Shown here in pieces: positions 24,641-36,370 of a DNA stretch of 64,000 bases. Source of the DNA: Anadara kagoshimensis. Taxonomy: Eukaryota; Mollusca; Bivalvia; Arcoida; Arcidae. The translations under genes were made by a program, and so were the position numbers. The notes under the pieces are model-generated. The model was not told where the DNA came from, searched no databases, and saw nothing but the letters and a program-made list of their open reading frames with translations. Within the stretch, counting starts at the first letter, position 1. Every line of letters starts with the position of its first letter. Location of the stretch: positions 7,079,298 through 7,143,297 of the forward strand of contig CM037863.1 of assembly GCA_021292105.1 (NCBI GenBank), written 5' to 3'.

Positions 24641-25439
24641 ATACAAAATGGTTTTTACATTTGTTGATTGGGTACTTTTGCATTACTTTGCTATTAATCC
24701 GATTTTGTTACAAATAGTCCCTATGCTGATTTCAAAACGTATTACATCGTCTATCTTACTAATATTTAACATCGACAGACATTTTTGTCACATAGGATAA
24801 GACAACGTATCATTAAACCATTGATCAAAACGAATACAGGCCTTGTGTCATTTAGGATTAGACTACTGTCCATTGAACTAATAATAAAACTCCTACAGAT
24901 AGTTTCCTAAGACAGGAATGTCTCCCTTTATCATGCAACTACTTATTTTCAAAGATCTGAAGGCGGTTTGTTGATTTGCACTGACACCTGTGTTAACATT
25001 GAGAAGTAGAGTTAACTGATTAAACAGGTGCATTAGTCGCCCACTGCTTTTAACGATTGTGATAACATGTTGATTACTTAGATGAGAATTCTAAGAAAAA
25101 CGGCGAAACCGACAACAGACACACCTGACAGAGAGATTTGGAATGTCAGTTAATGGAAAATTAATAAAATGAGGAATTATAAATGCTTAAAAGCAACAAA
25201 GTAGCATTCATCAAACTGAGATATGTTTTGCTTTATTATGGGACATCTTATTTTGAAATTGTTGATTTGCACTGTCACCTGTGCTTACATTCACAAAGAG
25301 AATGAAAATTAACTATACAAGCTGATATGTGGTTATCTTGTTTAATCTTACATTGAAACCGATAGATGAATTCCCTATATTGTTTTAAATTGCAAAACTT
25401 AATATAATCACGTTTTTGTCCTTTGAGTAGTTTCCAATC

Positions 25440-25740
25440 ATTTTTTAAAAAAATGGTTTTACAATTTTGGTCCAAGCACCACTGAAACTGCCTTCCTATG
25501 CTGTGCATTGACACTGGTCTAATACATAATTTATCTCTACAAACAGACACAACAAACAGATATAAAGTCAACCTTATGTTTTAATATAAATCTTTTATTT
25601 AGAATACATTGCACTTGATTTTGCGCTTTGTATGGTATACAGAGGGTTAGACTTTTGGTCTAAGTACCACTGAATCGGCCTTCCTATGCAGTAAATTCAC
25701 ATTGGTATAATATATAATTTATCTCTACAAACAGACACAA
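25440..25740 (+). repeat. Family D 3' part, duplicated
   Basis: TTTTGGTCCAAGCACCACTGAA...GCCTTCC at 25463 and TTTTGGTCTAAGTACCACTGAA...GCCTTCC at 25650. Both continue to CATAATTTATCTC / TATAATTTATCTC and ACAAACAGACACAA. Confidence 0.5.
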
Positions 25741-25744
25741 TAAA

Positions 25745-26096
25745 AACAAACATACTAATCCATGTCCGAATCACAATCCAGATGCAAAGTAAAAATTTTG
25801 GAACTGACAAGTTAGGTTAGACATGTGAACTTCCCCAGGGAAGTGAGGGAGGGTAAGCACCTCCGGTTTAGCTAGCTACACCCGCCACGTGTGTTATCAA
25901 AATTGTGTGAAAGAAACATGGAACTATGAGACGTTAAACATACCCAAGGCAATCCTGGACACAGAGACATCAACTTATCAACAATACTTTGATGACGACC
26001 AAAAAACTTTTTGAGTTTTGAGGGCCTTGATAAGCCTAGGCTTGCAATATCCCTGAGTCAACAATTTATTTGCAAGCAGCCTGCCTCGTTGTACAT
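25745..26096 (-). repeat. Family A copy, full length
   Basis: From AACAAACATACTAATCCATG to TTTATTTGCAAGCAGCC and CGTTGTACA. Only the CCGGGTGCTCCGGAAG motif is damaged. Confidence 0.8.
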
Positions 26097-26857
26097 AAGA
26101 AACAATGAAAAAGTCTAGTTAGATCAGGAGTCCTCGATCAAACTAGAGATCAGAAAAGTTTTGACTACTGTTGCAGATATTGATAAGTTCATTTAGTATC
26201 TTTTCTTTTATTCCCTTGTATATTTCTACATGAGGTGCAATTCTTTTTTATTTTATTGAACCGTTTGGCGAATATTTCAAATTTCAATTTCATAGAAAAT
26301 TTTGATAAAAACCATGGCTTATATCTTCAATCATTAAACGCACCGATTTGATTAAATATGGTCATCTATTCGTTAAAGGAGTGTCAGAAAATTTCCAGGT
26401 AAAGATTAACATATAGGTTTCACATAAGTCTTCATATTATTTAATTATTCATAAGCGAGAGACTTTTTAGGTCACAAATGTATCATAAAAAACAATCATA
26501 TACATCAATCATTCTTTTAGTTTTTTTTTGCATGAATCAGTTTTAGTTTTTGCATCTGTTATCACGCCACTTTACCATTACTTCTGTGTTCGGCATCAAA
26601 CAATTTTGTCTATAAATTATTCAGAATCTCTCGATATGGTTTCTTATCTTAAAATATTTGTCTAAACATTACATCTAATTGCAAGAGATAAAGAATCATC
26701 AATAATTTTAAAACATGTGCTCTAATTATTTATCAATATTTTATGAAATTCAATACGTTTTAGATGTTCTGTTAACTTTGGGAATAATCGTAGAACTGAA
26801 ATTTTCCAAGTTTTATTGGCTCTATTGGTTTATACCATTATTTTGTCCTATATATTC

Positions 26858-27174
26858 AAAAACAAACATACTAATCTATGTCCGAATCACAGTCCAGAAG
26901 CAGAGTAAAATCTTTGGAACTGACAAGTTAATTTAGACAAGTGAACTTTCACCAGGGAAGTGGGACCAGGTGCTCCGAAAGGGTAAGCATCTCCTGCTTA
27001 GCTGGCTACATCCGCCACGTGTGTAATTAAAATTGTGTAAAAGGAACATGGAACTACGGGACGTCAAATATATCCAGGGCAATCCTGGACATAGAGACAC
27101 CAAACTTGATAGGCTTAGGCCTGCAAAATCCCCGAGTCAACAATTTATTTGCAAGCAGCTTCTTCGTTGTATAA
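26858..27174 (-). repeat. Family A copy, nearly full length with internal deletion
   Basis: Runs from AAAAACAAACATACTAATC to GCAGCTTCTTCGTTGTA. The block between ACACCAAACTTG and ATAGGCTTAGG, which in the 25745 copy holds CAATACTTTGATGACG, is deleted. Confidence 0.75.
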
Positions 27175-27289
27175 GTCCCTGTAGAAAAACTAGTGTTATG
27201 ATACATATTCTTATTTAATGGCTTCTATCTTTTCTGGTGGTAATTTATGGAGATGCATACATGCATATATGTATTCTGTATTTAAAATC

Positions 27290-27475
27290 ACCCTGGATAT
27301 ATTTGACATCCAATAATTCCTTTTCCTTTTACTCTCAAGTTTGATTACACACGTAGCAGGTGTAGCTGGCAAAACAGGAGGTGCTTACCCATCCGGAGAC
27401 CCCAGCCTTACTTTCCTGGTGAAAGTTCACGTGTCTAACTGGACTTGTCAGTTTCAAAGTATTTACTTTGCTTCT
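27290..27475 (+). repeat. Family A copy, ends truncated
   Basis: CACCCTGGATATATTTGACATCC to TTTACTTTGCTTCTGGAC. Confidence 0.65.
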
Positions 27476-27624
27476 GGACTTGTACTTTGCACTTGTACTC
27501 AATTGCCGCGTAGATTTTCACGTGACAAACTTTATTTGCCAGGTTTAAAAAAATTAACATTACTTTTCGATTGGTTATTTTAAATCGATTGTTTTGTTAT
27601 TGATTACGAAAAAAACATATATTT

Positions 27625-28015
27625 GGCCCTTTGGAGGTTTTAAAACATCTTGGAGAAAAGATTTGTTTCACAATGTAAGTCCAAGGACTACTGGTGAGGA
27701 AGTGTATTGCAAAACGGCCGTCTAATGCTCTAAAATTGAAACTGGTATAACATGTAATTTAAAGTACTGAGACGGTATCTCTGCTTGTAAATGTTTCCAC
27801 GAGGATATCACAACCTCAGTAGGTAATACTTTTGAATAAATATCAGAAATATACTATTGGCTAAATTTGCTACTGGTAAAAATTTGAAATAACTAAAAAA
27901 ATTAGTGCTCTCTTTGGTAAAATAAATTTTGGTCTTTTGAGTATCTTTTCAAACCTTTTGAGAAAAATGAGGAATTCGAAACGGCCGTCTTATCCTGTAC
28001 AATTACAACATTACA
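27625..28015 (+). repeat. Two family D copies in tandem
   Basis: First: TTAAAACATCTTGGAGAAAAG to GCAAAACGGCCGTC and AACTGGTATAACATG. Second: TTTGGTAAAATAAATTTTGGTC to AATTCGAAACGGCCGTC. Confidence 0.5.
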
Positions 28016-28157
28016 CAAGTATCATTACTTTTACGAGTAACATACTTTTACTCGTATTATCGACAAAAAGACACATTCAAGGTTAAAGTTGTAATCTGCT
28101 AAATACTTTGTTAAGATACGGATCTCTGACAGTATTCATGAGCTCAAAACTGGGATA

Positions 28158-28158
28158 G

Positions 28159-28187
<29 letters not shown>
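28158..28187. repeat. Poly(A) run
   Basis: About 30 A residues. No element boundary could be assigned. Confidence 0.9.
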
Positions 28188-28189
<2 letters not shown>

Positions 28190-29630
28190 GAAACATTATA
28201 CAGGAGAGTAATTAATTTAGGACACAATAAATCAAATGCAGATTCGAAAAAAACAAAATAAAGACTTATTCCTAAAACAGGACCTTAAAAGGATTAATTA
28301 CTTGATTTTACTAAAAGGTGATCTATTGGAACGTATCCTATGATGTAATTACCATGTTAAACTACTGCATTTCGAAACAAACACCGTGTAATTATATTGT
28401 GATAAATTAGCTTAACTCCTAAGTATCAAGTACATGAGCTATAAACTGTGTAAACAAAACTTCATTACACGTCGTTTGAGTGATTCCTTGAGTAATAGTA
28501 TTAGTCAGATCAATTTAGATGTATCTGGATGTAACCATCTATATTATTTGATTTTTCTCACATATAAATCTTTCTGTAACAAAGAAGAAAAATGGTGTAT
28601 TTGTTTGATGTAGGGTCTATCGTGTTTTGGTGTTGAATCGGAAAATGATGTTTGTGATAATTGTCAAACTAAAAATTTATTACTAGTGAGTCGTATAATG
28701 ATTTATTTTAGAAAACAAGCATAAAAAAGACGTGGGGATTGGAGGTTAAGTGAGTGAAAATGCATTTTTGTACATTGTACATTACGAAAACAAAATGCCA
28801 GGAGATCAAAAAATATTTTGACTGAAAGTCTTAGAGGAAAGCAATAAAAAGAAATAGCTTTTTTTTCCTTTATGACTGTTAATACTGCAGTGTTTGGAGA
28901 GCGTCTATGTTTTTTGTACATTGAACGATTCACGAAGCTGACTAGGTAAACGTATCCGATCTAACCTTGTATAATAAAGGTTTTATCGGTATATATTGGT
29001 GCGTTCTGCTAAAGGAAAAAAATGCTTTTTTCCAGTTTATTTATCATGTTTAATAACTGGGGAATATCTGATGCTTGGGTTTTAATTTTAAATTTGCTTT
29101 TTATACTTACCTTTATTCAAGCATGATGGTTCGTACTATATTGTCTTTTATTTTTAGGCACAAACCTTGGCATCCTTTATGATACTAAGTTACCATATAG
29201 AGTAAGAACTAATTGAATAAATATTTCCCCAGTTTTTTCAAGGATCTTGGCGGCCCAATAACCTGAATCTCTCTTAATTATAAAATCACCATTACCTTTT
29301 ATCGTCTAAGATCAAATCACATTGGGAACAGATCCTGTTGTGAGAAAGATTGTCAGTCTCCTTGTCAAAATGGATGATTTACTCTTGGCACTCCAGTTTC
29401 ATTTACTATCCATGAACTGGCTCCATGTAAGTAAAAAAAATCTTGACTTTGGAATTAAGTACTATTACTTCCATCCTACATTTGTTCGATTCAATAAACA
29501 GTGATTTGCTTTCAGCTAAAATTAATTCAATCAATTATTTTTATATTTTACTAGATGTTAAAAATTCAATCTTCAGTATCCAGTCCCTTGATGTTTTATT
29601 AACCTTGAATCTAGTAAGTAACTAACGTTT
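28190..29630. other. Unique AT-rich intergenic stretch
   Basis: Short frames only (up to 76 codons), with no domain, signal peptide with context, or repeat recognised. Confidence 0.5.
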
Positions 29631-29637
29631 CAATGTA

Positions 29638-30060
29638 CAGTATAACCTGTGTATGACGATCGCCCTGGGGACTGAGAAAAATGGGCCTAATAGACAGATT
29701 GGCTTTTTATAGTGTCATTTATCTAAATTTGCTGCTAGATAAAATTTGAAATTCCTTAAAAACTAAAGTATATGCACTCATGCAAAGTATTTCCTTAATA
29801 TTTCCTTAGCTTAATTTGGTAAAATATATTTTGGTCCTTTGGGTATTTTTTCAACATCTTGAAAATAATTTTGCTTTCGTAATTTGGTCCAAGCACTACT
29901 GATGAGGAATTGTATTCCGAAACGGCTGTCTACTGCTGTAAAATTAAAACTGTTATAATATGTAAAGTAAAAGTAAAATCCATTGTAGATCATCTGCCAT
30001 AGACAAGTGTACTTTTATAGAGATGTGGACTTTCTAGCAGGTTATACTGTACTATACACC
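29638..30060. mobile_element. Family C MITE interrupted by a family D element
   Basis: Left TACAGTATAACCTGTGTATGACG, right AGCAGGTTATACTGTA at about 30038-30054. The centre, 29695-29966, is a family D copy. Confidence 0.55.
29695..29966 (+). repeat. Family D copy nested in a family C MITE
   Basis: ATTTATCTAAATTTGCTGCTAG to GATGAGGAATTGTATTCCGA and AACTGTTATAATATGTAA. One of the longest copies. Confidence 0.6.
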
Positions 30061-30344
30061 AACCATAAACAGACAGAGTGAAGTATGCTTATTCTAAATG
30101 TCCCTTAGCGCATTACATTGTTTTAACATCCCTAAATAAAAACTTCAGCTGCAGGCGACGTTGATAATTGTACTTCAAACACTCTAAAGAATCAATCGTA
30201 TCCATTCTTATATCGGAAAATCAAATTAATCAATAAGTGTAGAAAGTTAAGTTATGGAAGTGTATACAGGATACAACTTTAACAATCATCAACCTTAATG
30301 ATCAAAATAAAAATAATAAGGTCTGTTAAATAAAATATGAAATA

Positions 30345-30760
30345 TACAGGGTCATGTTGGAATCAAAATCCCAAGACAAAAGTACATAATTCAACAAATG
30401 TGAACTTCCAACAATGATGTGAGAGGTCGGGCGTAAGTACTTCTGTTTAACTAACTACTTCCGTTTCGTGTGTAATCAAATTTTAAAAAATGGGACTACA
30501 GGAACGTCAAATATATCAAAATACAGTCAAACCTGTCTATAAAGGCCTCACAAGGGAACCAGTAAAAGTGGCCTTTATAGGCAGGTGACCTTTATACATG
30601 TATACAGGTTCAAATAAGATGAATAAAGAACAATTAGGATAAAATTTTACTGATGTTTATAAGCAGGTGGTCCTTATATAGAGGTAGTCTTTAAGGCGGG
30701 TTCGATTGTATATCAAAGGATTTTGAATAAAGGCACATCATATAGATAAAATTTGACTCT
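30345..30760 (-). repeat. Family A copy split by a family C MITE
   Basis: GGAACGTCAAATATATCAAA at 30501-30520 is interrupted by the MITE at 30521-30709. The consensus then resumes in decayed form (TATCAAAGGATTTTGAATAAAGGCACATCA). The family A copy is therefore older than the MITE insertion. Confidence 0.6.
30513..30717. mobile_element. Family C MITE with 8-bp target duplication
   Basis: The element 30521-30709 begins ATACAGTCAAACCTGTCT and ends AAGGCGGGTTCGATTGT. ATATCAAA occurs at 30513-30520 and 30710-30717. An 8-bp duplication suits the hAT superfamily. The insertion is inside a family A copy. Confidence 0.75.
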
Positions 30761-31394
30761 CTAACAGTACCACATTACTGGATACCATTTTATATTGTAG
30801 TTGCATCTAGTATCCGTATTTAGACAATGAACTATGTAATCAAAGCTCCATGGATGTATTTATCATTTTTCTTTACTGTTTGTTTTAAAAACATTCAACA
30901 TTTTTTCTTCTCGGCTGGGTAGGACTTATGTCAAATACGGTTGTCATTTACTAATTTCTTACATAATTGCTTGAGACCAATGTGGGTTTTTTCATTCAAT
31001 TTTGGTGGCTACATCTTCATTGCTTTAAATTATCTTAAATATCTAATATCTTTAATTTATCTAGATTGTTTTTTATATATATAGTTGTTGTATTTAGTTT
31101 CTAGAACGGTTTTTCTGGGTTTTTTTTAAATAGTTGCATTGAGTCTCTAGAACGGGTTTTCAACACTTGAAAAACAGCGGGAAAAACAATTTTCAAGCAA
31201 ATTGTTTAACAACTGTATCAACCTAAAACAAAACGTGCACTTTTAATCTGTTCACAAAGATCACAAAGAAGGTCTAGTTTTACGAGGAAGTTTTCTTAAG
31301 ATAATAACATTGTTTTTTAAAATCCCTACATAAAACCTTCAGTTGATGACGTTTATTATTATCCTAAAACTAATTTAACAATAAACTATACAGG

Positions 31395-31500
31395 TTGATG
31401 ATCAAGTTCAAATGTTTTACTCAACTCGTCAGTTTTCGAACGCTTTTTACTTTGCTTTTGGGATTATCATTGACATGGATTGGTATTTTTTAGGTTTTTT
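31395..31500 (+). repeat. Family A 3'-end remnant beside the split-repeat element
   Basis: AACTCGTCAGTTTTCGAAC, TTTACTTTGCTTTTGGGATTATC and GACATGGATTGGTATTTTT. The 31504 element begins just after it. Confidence 0.5.
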
Positions 31501-31503
31501 TAT

Positions 31504-31844
31504 ATTATCAAAGATAAGTGCTCAATGATAAGAAATAAGAAATGGCGTGCTAAGCCCCAGTCAAAATATTTCACTTATATCGAGGCAGTCTAATGAAATG
31601 GGGAAAAATAAGGAGTAAATTTATTGGCTTAAAATACAACAAAAAACAATCATATATATTTATTTATTTTTATTGGCGTAATCTGGCCACGGCGAAAATG
31701 AAGGAGCCGAGACTCCAAATGAGTCTGTAATGGGCATCCTTAGAAAATAAAATATGTTGTACCCTGGTATCAGTTGTACAGCATAAAATGTATGATTTTC
31801 CAATCTATTTTGAATAAATAGGCTGGTAGCGCAAAAATATGCCA
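31504..31844 (-). repeat. 341-bp repeat B2, outer end of the split-repeat element
   Basis: Near-identical to 32361-32700, offset 857 bases. Its outer edge, ATTATCAAAG, abuts a family A remnant ending at about 31500. Confidence 0.7.
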
Positions 31845-32110
31845 TTCAAAGTCTTTACATTCAAAGTCCTTACAATGAACTTAAAATCAGTAATCAGTTT
31901 ATCCTGTATTCCGCCGTGACGTTATATGGACTAATCTACATGTACAAGTACCAATGAACTTAAAATCAGTATTCAGGTTCTCCTGTATTCCGCCGTGAAG
32001 TCATATGGATCAATCTTCAAAAGGAGGTATATACATGTACAAGTATCCTGAAATAGAAAGAACAAACAACAGCAGTAACTGATACAATGAACAGGGGAGG
32101 GAAGGGTGGG
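31845..32110. repeat. Spacer with an internal duplication of about 80 bp
   Basis: A block beginning CAATGAACTTAAAATCAGT and running through TGTATTCCGCCGTGA and TACATGTACAAGTA occurs twice (about 31873-31951 and 31953-32045). The end is purine-rich. Canonical split-repeat elements usually lack such a spacer between A2 and B2, so it may be a later insertion. Confidence 0.5.
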
Positions 32111-32361
32111 TGAAAATCTTTATAAAACTGCAAACTCACGGAGATAACACCGCGCTTTTATACAGGAGCTTGACATAAGAGTTGACCTAAACTCAGGACA
32201 AGGACACACGCGGTACTGCCAAATCACGACGATATATAACACCGTGCTTTATACGGGTGCGTGACACATGAGCTGACCTAAACTAGGACAAGGACATGAG
32301 AGGTCCAATAAAGGAGCACCTTACTTAGATAAACGGATTTAATATATAACATTAAATCTCA
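32111..32361 (-). repeat. Internal copy A2 of the 251-bp repeat
   Basis: Matches 36890-37140 throughout on visual comparison. On the plus side it is preceded by a purine-rich run ending GGGAAGGGTGGG, and the 340-bp repeat follows without a gap. Confidence 0.7.
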
Positions 32362-32700
32362 TTATCAAAGATAAGTGCTCAATGATAAGAAATAAGAAAT
32401 GGCGTGCTAAGCCCAGTCAAAATATTTCACTTATATCGAGGCAGTCTAATGAAATGGGGAAAAATAAGGAGTAAATTTATTGGCTTAAAATACAACAAAA
32501 AACAATCATATATATTTATTTATTTTTATTGGCGTAATCTGGCCACGGCGAAAATGAAGGAGCCGAGACTCCAAATGAGTCTGTAATGGGCATCCTTAGA
32601 AAATAAAATATGTTGTACCCTGGTATCAGTTGTACAGCATAAAATGTATGATTTTCCAATCTATTTTGAATAAATAGGCTGGTAGCGCAAAAATATGCCA
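32361..32700 (-). repeat. 340-bp repeat B1 of the split-repeat element
   Basis: Matches 31504-31844 except for one base (a run of four C versus three near GCTAAGCC). It contains CCAGTCAAAATATTTCACTTATATCGAGG, a stretch also found in the 3' region of SINE family 2. Open frames inside it (e.g. the minus frame 32516-32722) are mirrored in the other copy and look non-genic. Confidence 0.7.
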
Positions 32701-33528
32701 CATGACTAATTTTAAACGCCAATAAAATTAGTCAGCGCCACCAGACAAACAAAATAAATCACAATAGATATGTATATGAAAAATCAAAATGTTTGAAACA
32801 AAATTCAAACTAAATAAATAAGTAAATAAATGTAAATTGTAAATAGTGCCATGGCCCAGATTAGCCGTCAGGGGGAGAAACAATGAATTTTTAATGAGTA
32901 AATAAATATATAATACCTAGATTATAAATAAAAAATAATTACCAAATGACAAATGTACATTAAAAGATCCTCATTTTCCTCAACTAGGACAAGATATAAT
33001 CATAGCATTAATTTAGTACAACAGGGGGCGTGGCTGGTGCGGTATTAATGTTACTGCTATACAAATCCTTGATCTACAACATTCCATGACATATTAGGAT
33101 TTTTTTCCTTCAGTCAAAACTGAATATCATAATTTGACCAACCAGCTCCCGGTTATGATTAGTTCGATTTGCTCCTAATCTAACGGTATACATGTATTTA
33201 AATATACCGGCAACACATTTCGGATGAGCTGACGTATATATAGACGAAAAATCCAAAAGGCATCAGTCCATTTTTGGATGTCGGTGATTTAAATGATTGA
33301 GATTTGGGAGTTATAACCAGTTTACCATCTTTCAAAAACATTTTCGGTTTTTTTTAATATATTGCGCACCGAATTCGCGCATCCAGTTTGCGTTATTGTC
33401 TGTGTAAGTGGTGCGACATTAGAAATGAAATGATATACTTGCAGTACACGAAGACTGTAAACATCCGGCTTTCTTTTAATCAGTATTCAGTAATATAAAT
33501 CGTCTAAATCGTACAATAAGTGATCAAA

Positions 33529-33684
33529 ATGCCTCTTAGAAGAAGAGGACGGTTTATTAAAGTATCGGAGAAGAAAAGTCGAGAAGACAGTTCTGCCAAC
33601 ATGATTTAAATGAACAAATCTGGTCCAACTGTTGTCGAACCCGAACGTACTTCTCAACCACTTGCTTCGAAAATAATAATATAA
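33529..33684 (+). pseudogene. Short broken reading frame of unknown origin
   Basis: An ATG starts a very basic 26-codon frame (PLRRRGRFIK then EKKSRED) ending in TAA at 33607. The same frame reopens at once with an ATG and runs 24 more codons to TAA at 33682-33684. A TATATATAG box lies about 295 bases upstream at 33234. It could be a captured first exon or an old transposon frame with one nonsense change. It lies inside the split-repeat element in the opposite orientation to the gag-like exon. Low confidence. Confidence 0.25.
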
Positions 33685-33689
33685 TGTCT

Positions 33690-35270
33690 TTTACAGTAAA
33701 CATAAACACATGGAAACCATACAACGGTGAATTGTCCGAATTTCATCACAACGTGCAGCACATAGGATCTATCTTTCTTGTGTAATCCAAAATGAAAAAA
33801 CGGTACGGCCTATAATCCGAGTATTACTTACACAGATGCACAAAATGTAAACTAACCATGGTATAGAGTTATCTCTCTGACCATGCCACAAAGTAATGGA
33901 AATTTATGCAAGTTAAAAGAGATATTAGGATGTTGACATGGTTGAACAAAACTGTTGTATTTTGTTCTTTTCATTGGAGTTTTTGAATTCCTATAGATTC
34001 GCAGATATTTTTACGATAATTAAGAATCTATTTTTGTACGGCGTTTCACGACAGTGAACGCGTACTTTGCTATCGCTTTCTTCCAAGATATCGGGCTTCT
34101 TTGCTATGAAATTATAAGATATGAGTACGCATGGAAATAGTGCGCCTGGTAAATGAGCGTGAAAGAAATATATGTTTTATCGTGAGATATGTATTCTGAG
34201 ACGGGTAATGCATTTGGTTACATATGCCCATTTGGAATAAATTTTCGGAATACATTTCGGAATCTAGTAAAATATTGCGACGGGATGAATCCAATAATTT
34301 CTGCAATTTGGCGAACTGATCTCGTGTTTACAATAAAAAGTAGTCCCGAGAAGTTTGCGTCCTACGATGTAAAATCATAACTTTTATGAAATAAACAGCA
34401 ATGGCAGGTGGATTTAATTAATTTTTGAAATCTACGGTAATTTAAATTTATTTTGAAAGGTATGATAACTTATTTTGATGTTGAGGCAATCGTGTCATAT
34501 TTTAAAACTGTTTATCGATTAGATTTCACTTTTGTGAAAGGGAGATAATTCGTAGTGTTGTGTGCAAATGACCACATGTGGATTTTAAATACTTCACCAT
34601 TAACATGAAACGGGAATATTGTGAGTGATAATCAGCAGTTTATTAAAACCCAGATTTAACAGCAAATGACCCAGTTACATACAATCGCTAGAATGTATCC
34701 CCTCATAGCGACGGTAGGGTTTGCAAAAATCTACTTTCTCTCTATCCGAAATGACAAAAACGATCGGGTACGACTTTATAAAAATATATTAAATTTTAAT
34801 TACTGATTGTCTTTTTCATATATTTATCCATTTTAAGAAATAATTATTTTCTACCATTTAATTTAGCAATACATGGTTTGGTACATTGTTTCTTTTTCCA
34901 AAAAACATCCGTCGGACTATGCATATATCGACCCCCCCCTTTCCCGGGGGTGGGGGGATTTTCGGTTATATTCTGTCTTGCCACAACACCATTTTGCCAA
35001 CTACGCTGTACAACAGCACGGCAGTGCTATGTTTAATATCCAGATTATATAAACATCGATTAATATTGTAAATAATATGTAAAAACATAGTAGTTTGTTT
35101 TGTGTATTGTCAAGAATCTGATGCTAATATTTGAATTAACTGAAAAGAGAAAATCTTTTGGGGATTTCAAATTTTATCAATGGGAAATTTTGAAAAATTA
35201 TGGGGTAGGGGTAATTTTTTTATTTTTAAATCCGAAAATACCCTGGTGACGTATCAGTTTCTTTGCTTTT
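33690..35270. other. Interior of the split-repeat element without recognisable genes
   Basis: No frame above about 65 codons. No reverse transcriptase or recombinase motif was seen on either strand. Confidence 0.45.
34930..34962. repeat. GC-rich C/G runs in AT-rich DNA
   Basis: ACCCCCCCCTTTCCCGGGGG followed by TGGGGGGATT, a C-run/G-run foldback. It lies inside the split-repeat element. Confidence 0.7.
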
Positions 35271-35275
35271 GTGAA

Positions 35276-35470
35276 GTACATTCAATTCAATTCATTTATT
35301 CCGTAAGTTCATATAAGTTATTGGTACAATAAATACATTATATAACAATTTAAGTACTGTAACAGTAGATACATGATAGCACATAATCGGAGATATATTT
35401 AATAATATAATAATAATAATAATAACAGTAAAAATAATACTACTAAACAGACATTTATAGATATAACGAG
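35276..35470 (-). mobile_element. 3' UTR and tail of the truncated non-LTR element
   Basis: Downstream of the RT stop on the minus strand there is an AT-rich segment with an ATT-type run at 35390-35425. It then ends in TTGGTACCAATAACTTATATGAAC-like sequence and GGAATAAATGAATTGAATTGAATG. A short tandem repeat tail (ATTGA)n rather than poly(A) is typical of CR1/L2-like elements. Confidence 0.55.
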
Positions 35471-35690
35471 TTAACAATCATTTCGGAATTTGACAGCTTT
35501 GCAGAGATATTTACCGAGATTACACAGTTGCTTTACATTATTGACACTAAATAAATTGAATAAGTTTATAAACACTAGGTTTGATCCAAAAATATGGCTC
35601 GATATATTGCTTTCTAAGACTAGAATAAACAGGACATTTAAGAATAAAGTGGTACTCATCTTCGACAATTTCAGAACAAAAATTACAACA
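35471..35690 (-). pseudogene. C-terminal fragment of a non-LTR retrotransposon reverse transcriptase, frameshifted
   Basis: The minus strand reads C-C-x-x-C, then VEDEYHFILKCPVY, then a run ending PSVYKLIQFI followed by a stop. A one-base shift restores similarity with LFSVNNVKQLCNLGKYLC and a stop at 35471-35473. The C...H...C motif with EDEYHF-KCPVY and the closing N-V-x-x-L-x-x-Y pattern are characteristic of the extreme C-terminus of CR1/L2/Jockey-type polymerases. Stops occur just upstream of the first cysteine, so the copy is 5'-truncated and dead. Which superfamily it belongs to is uncertain. Confidence 0.72.
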
Positions 35691-35699
35691 TCATAGTTA

Positions 35700-36365
35700 G
35701 GTTATACTTTTAGCAGATTTTGATAAGATTTCCCGTGGTAGATTTTTTTGTACATGAAAATGTATGAAAATTTTTAGAAAAAGGCGTTAAAATGAGCACT
35801 TTCTCTTATGTATTTTTTACCAATTATTTTAATAAATGTCCATTAAACTGCTACCTTTGACATTTTTGAACATGTTAAATATGGGTATGATGTAGTTTTG
35901 CTGTTTATAACATTTTAATGAATTTCTCGAGTTTGTTTGAGGTTGATTTTTCAATTTATACCGAATTTCGGGTAAAAATGCGATATCCTAGAAATACTGC
36001 ATATATTGAACAAGTTATTTAAAAATTAAATGTGGTGACCTACCATTATTTTTGCATATTTTTGTTTGCATGTTCATATAGAACAAACAGTGTAAAAAAA
36101 TTAGCTTGTTTTGAGTGGTGGTTCTATGTCATAGCATATGCCTTTAAAGAGATATTATTGGTACAATTTTTTGGATCAGATGGTTTTGATATAAATATAG
36201 CTATTACTGATAATTTTCAGGTTAATACTATTAGCAATATTATATCCCAAATCATGAATACTCCAATTTGAGCATTATTAACGTCATTATTATTATTAGC
36301 ATGAAAAGTATTAACAAAACATATTACCTGGATTTTCAGGAAGCTGGCTTGAAATTACAGGTTGA
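35700..36365. other. Interior segment between RT fragment and gag-like exon
   Basis: A 79-codon plus frame (36032-36271) starts with a hydrophobic stretch but shows no recognisable domain. Considered non-coding. Confidence 0.4.
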
Positions 36366-36370
36366 AAATG

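Noticed and set aside
25275-25571. 98-codon minus frame
   Set aside because: Overlaps family D repeat sequence at its start and has no domain or splice context.
31504-32700. LTR retrotransposon with the 341-bp repeats as LTRs
   Set aside because: The repeats lack TG...CA ends, primer-binding site and matching target duplications; the split-repeat arrangement explains both repeat pairs better.
32516-32722. 68-codon minus frame, also seen at 31660-31845
   Set aside because: Same frame in both copies of the 341-bp repeat; no domain, and repeated identity is explained by recent duplication.
36032-36271. 79-codon plus frame
   Set aside because: No recognisable domain and AT-driven composition; left as non-coding.
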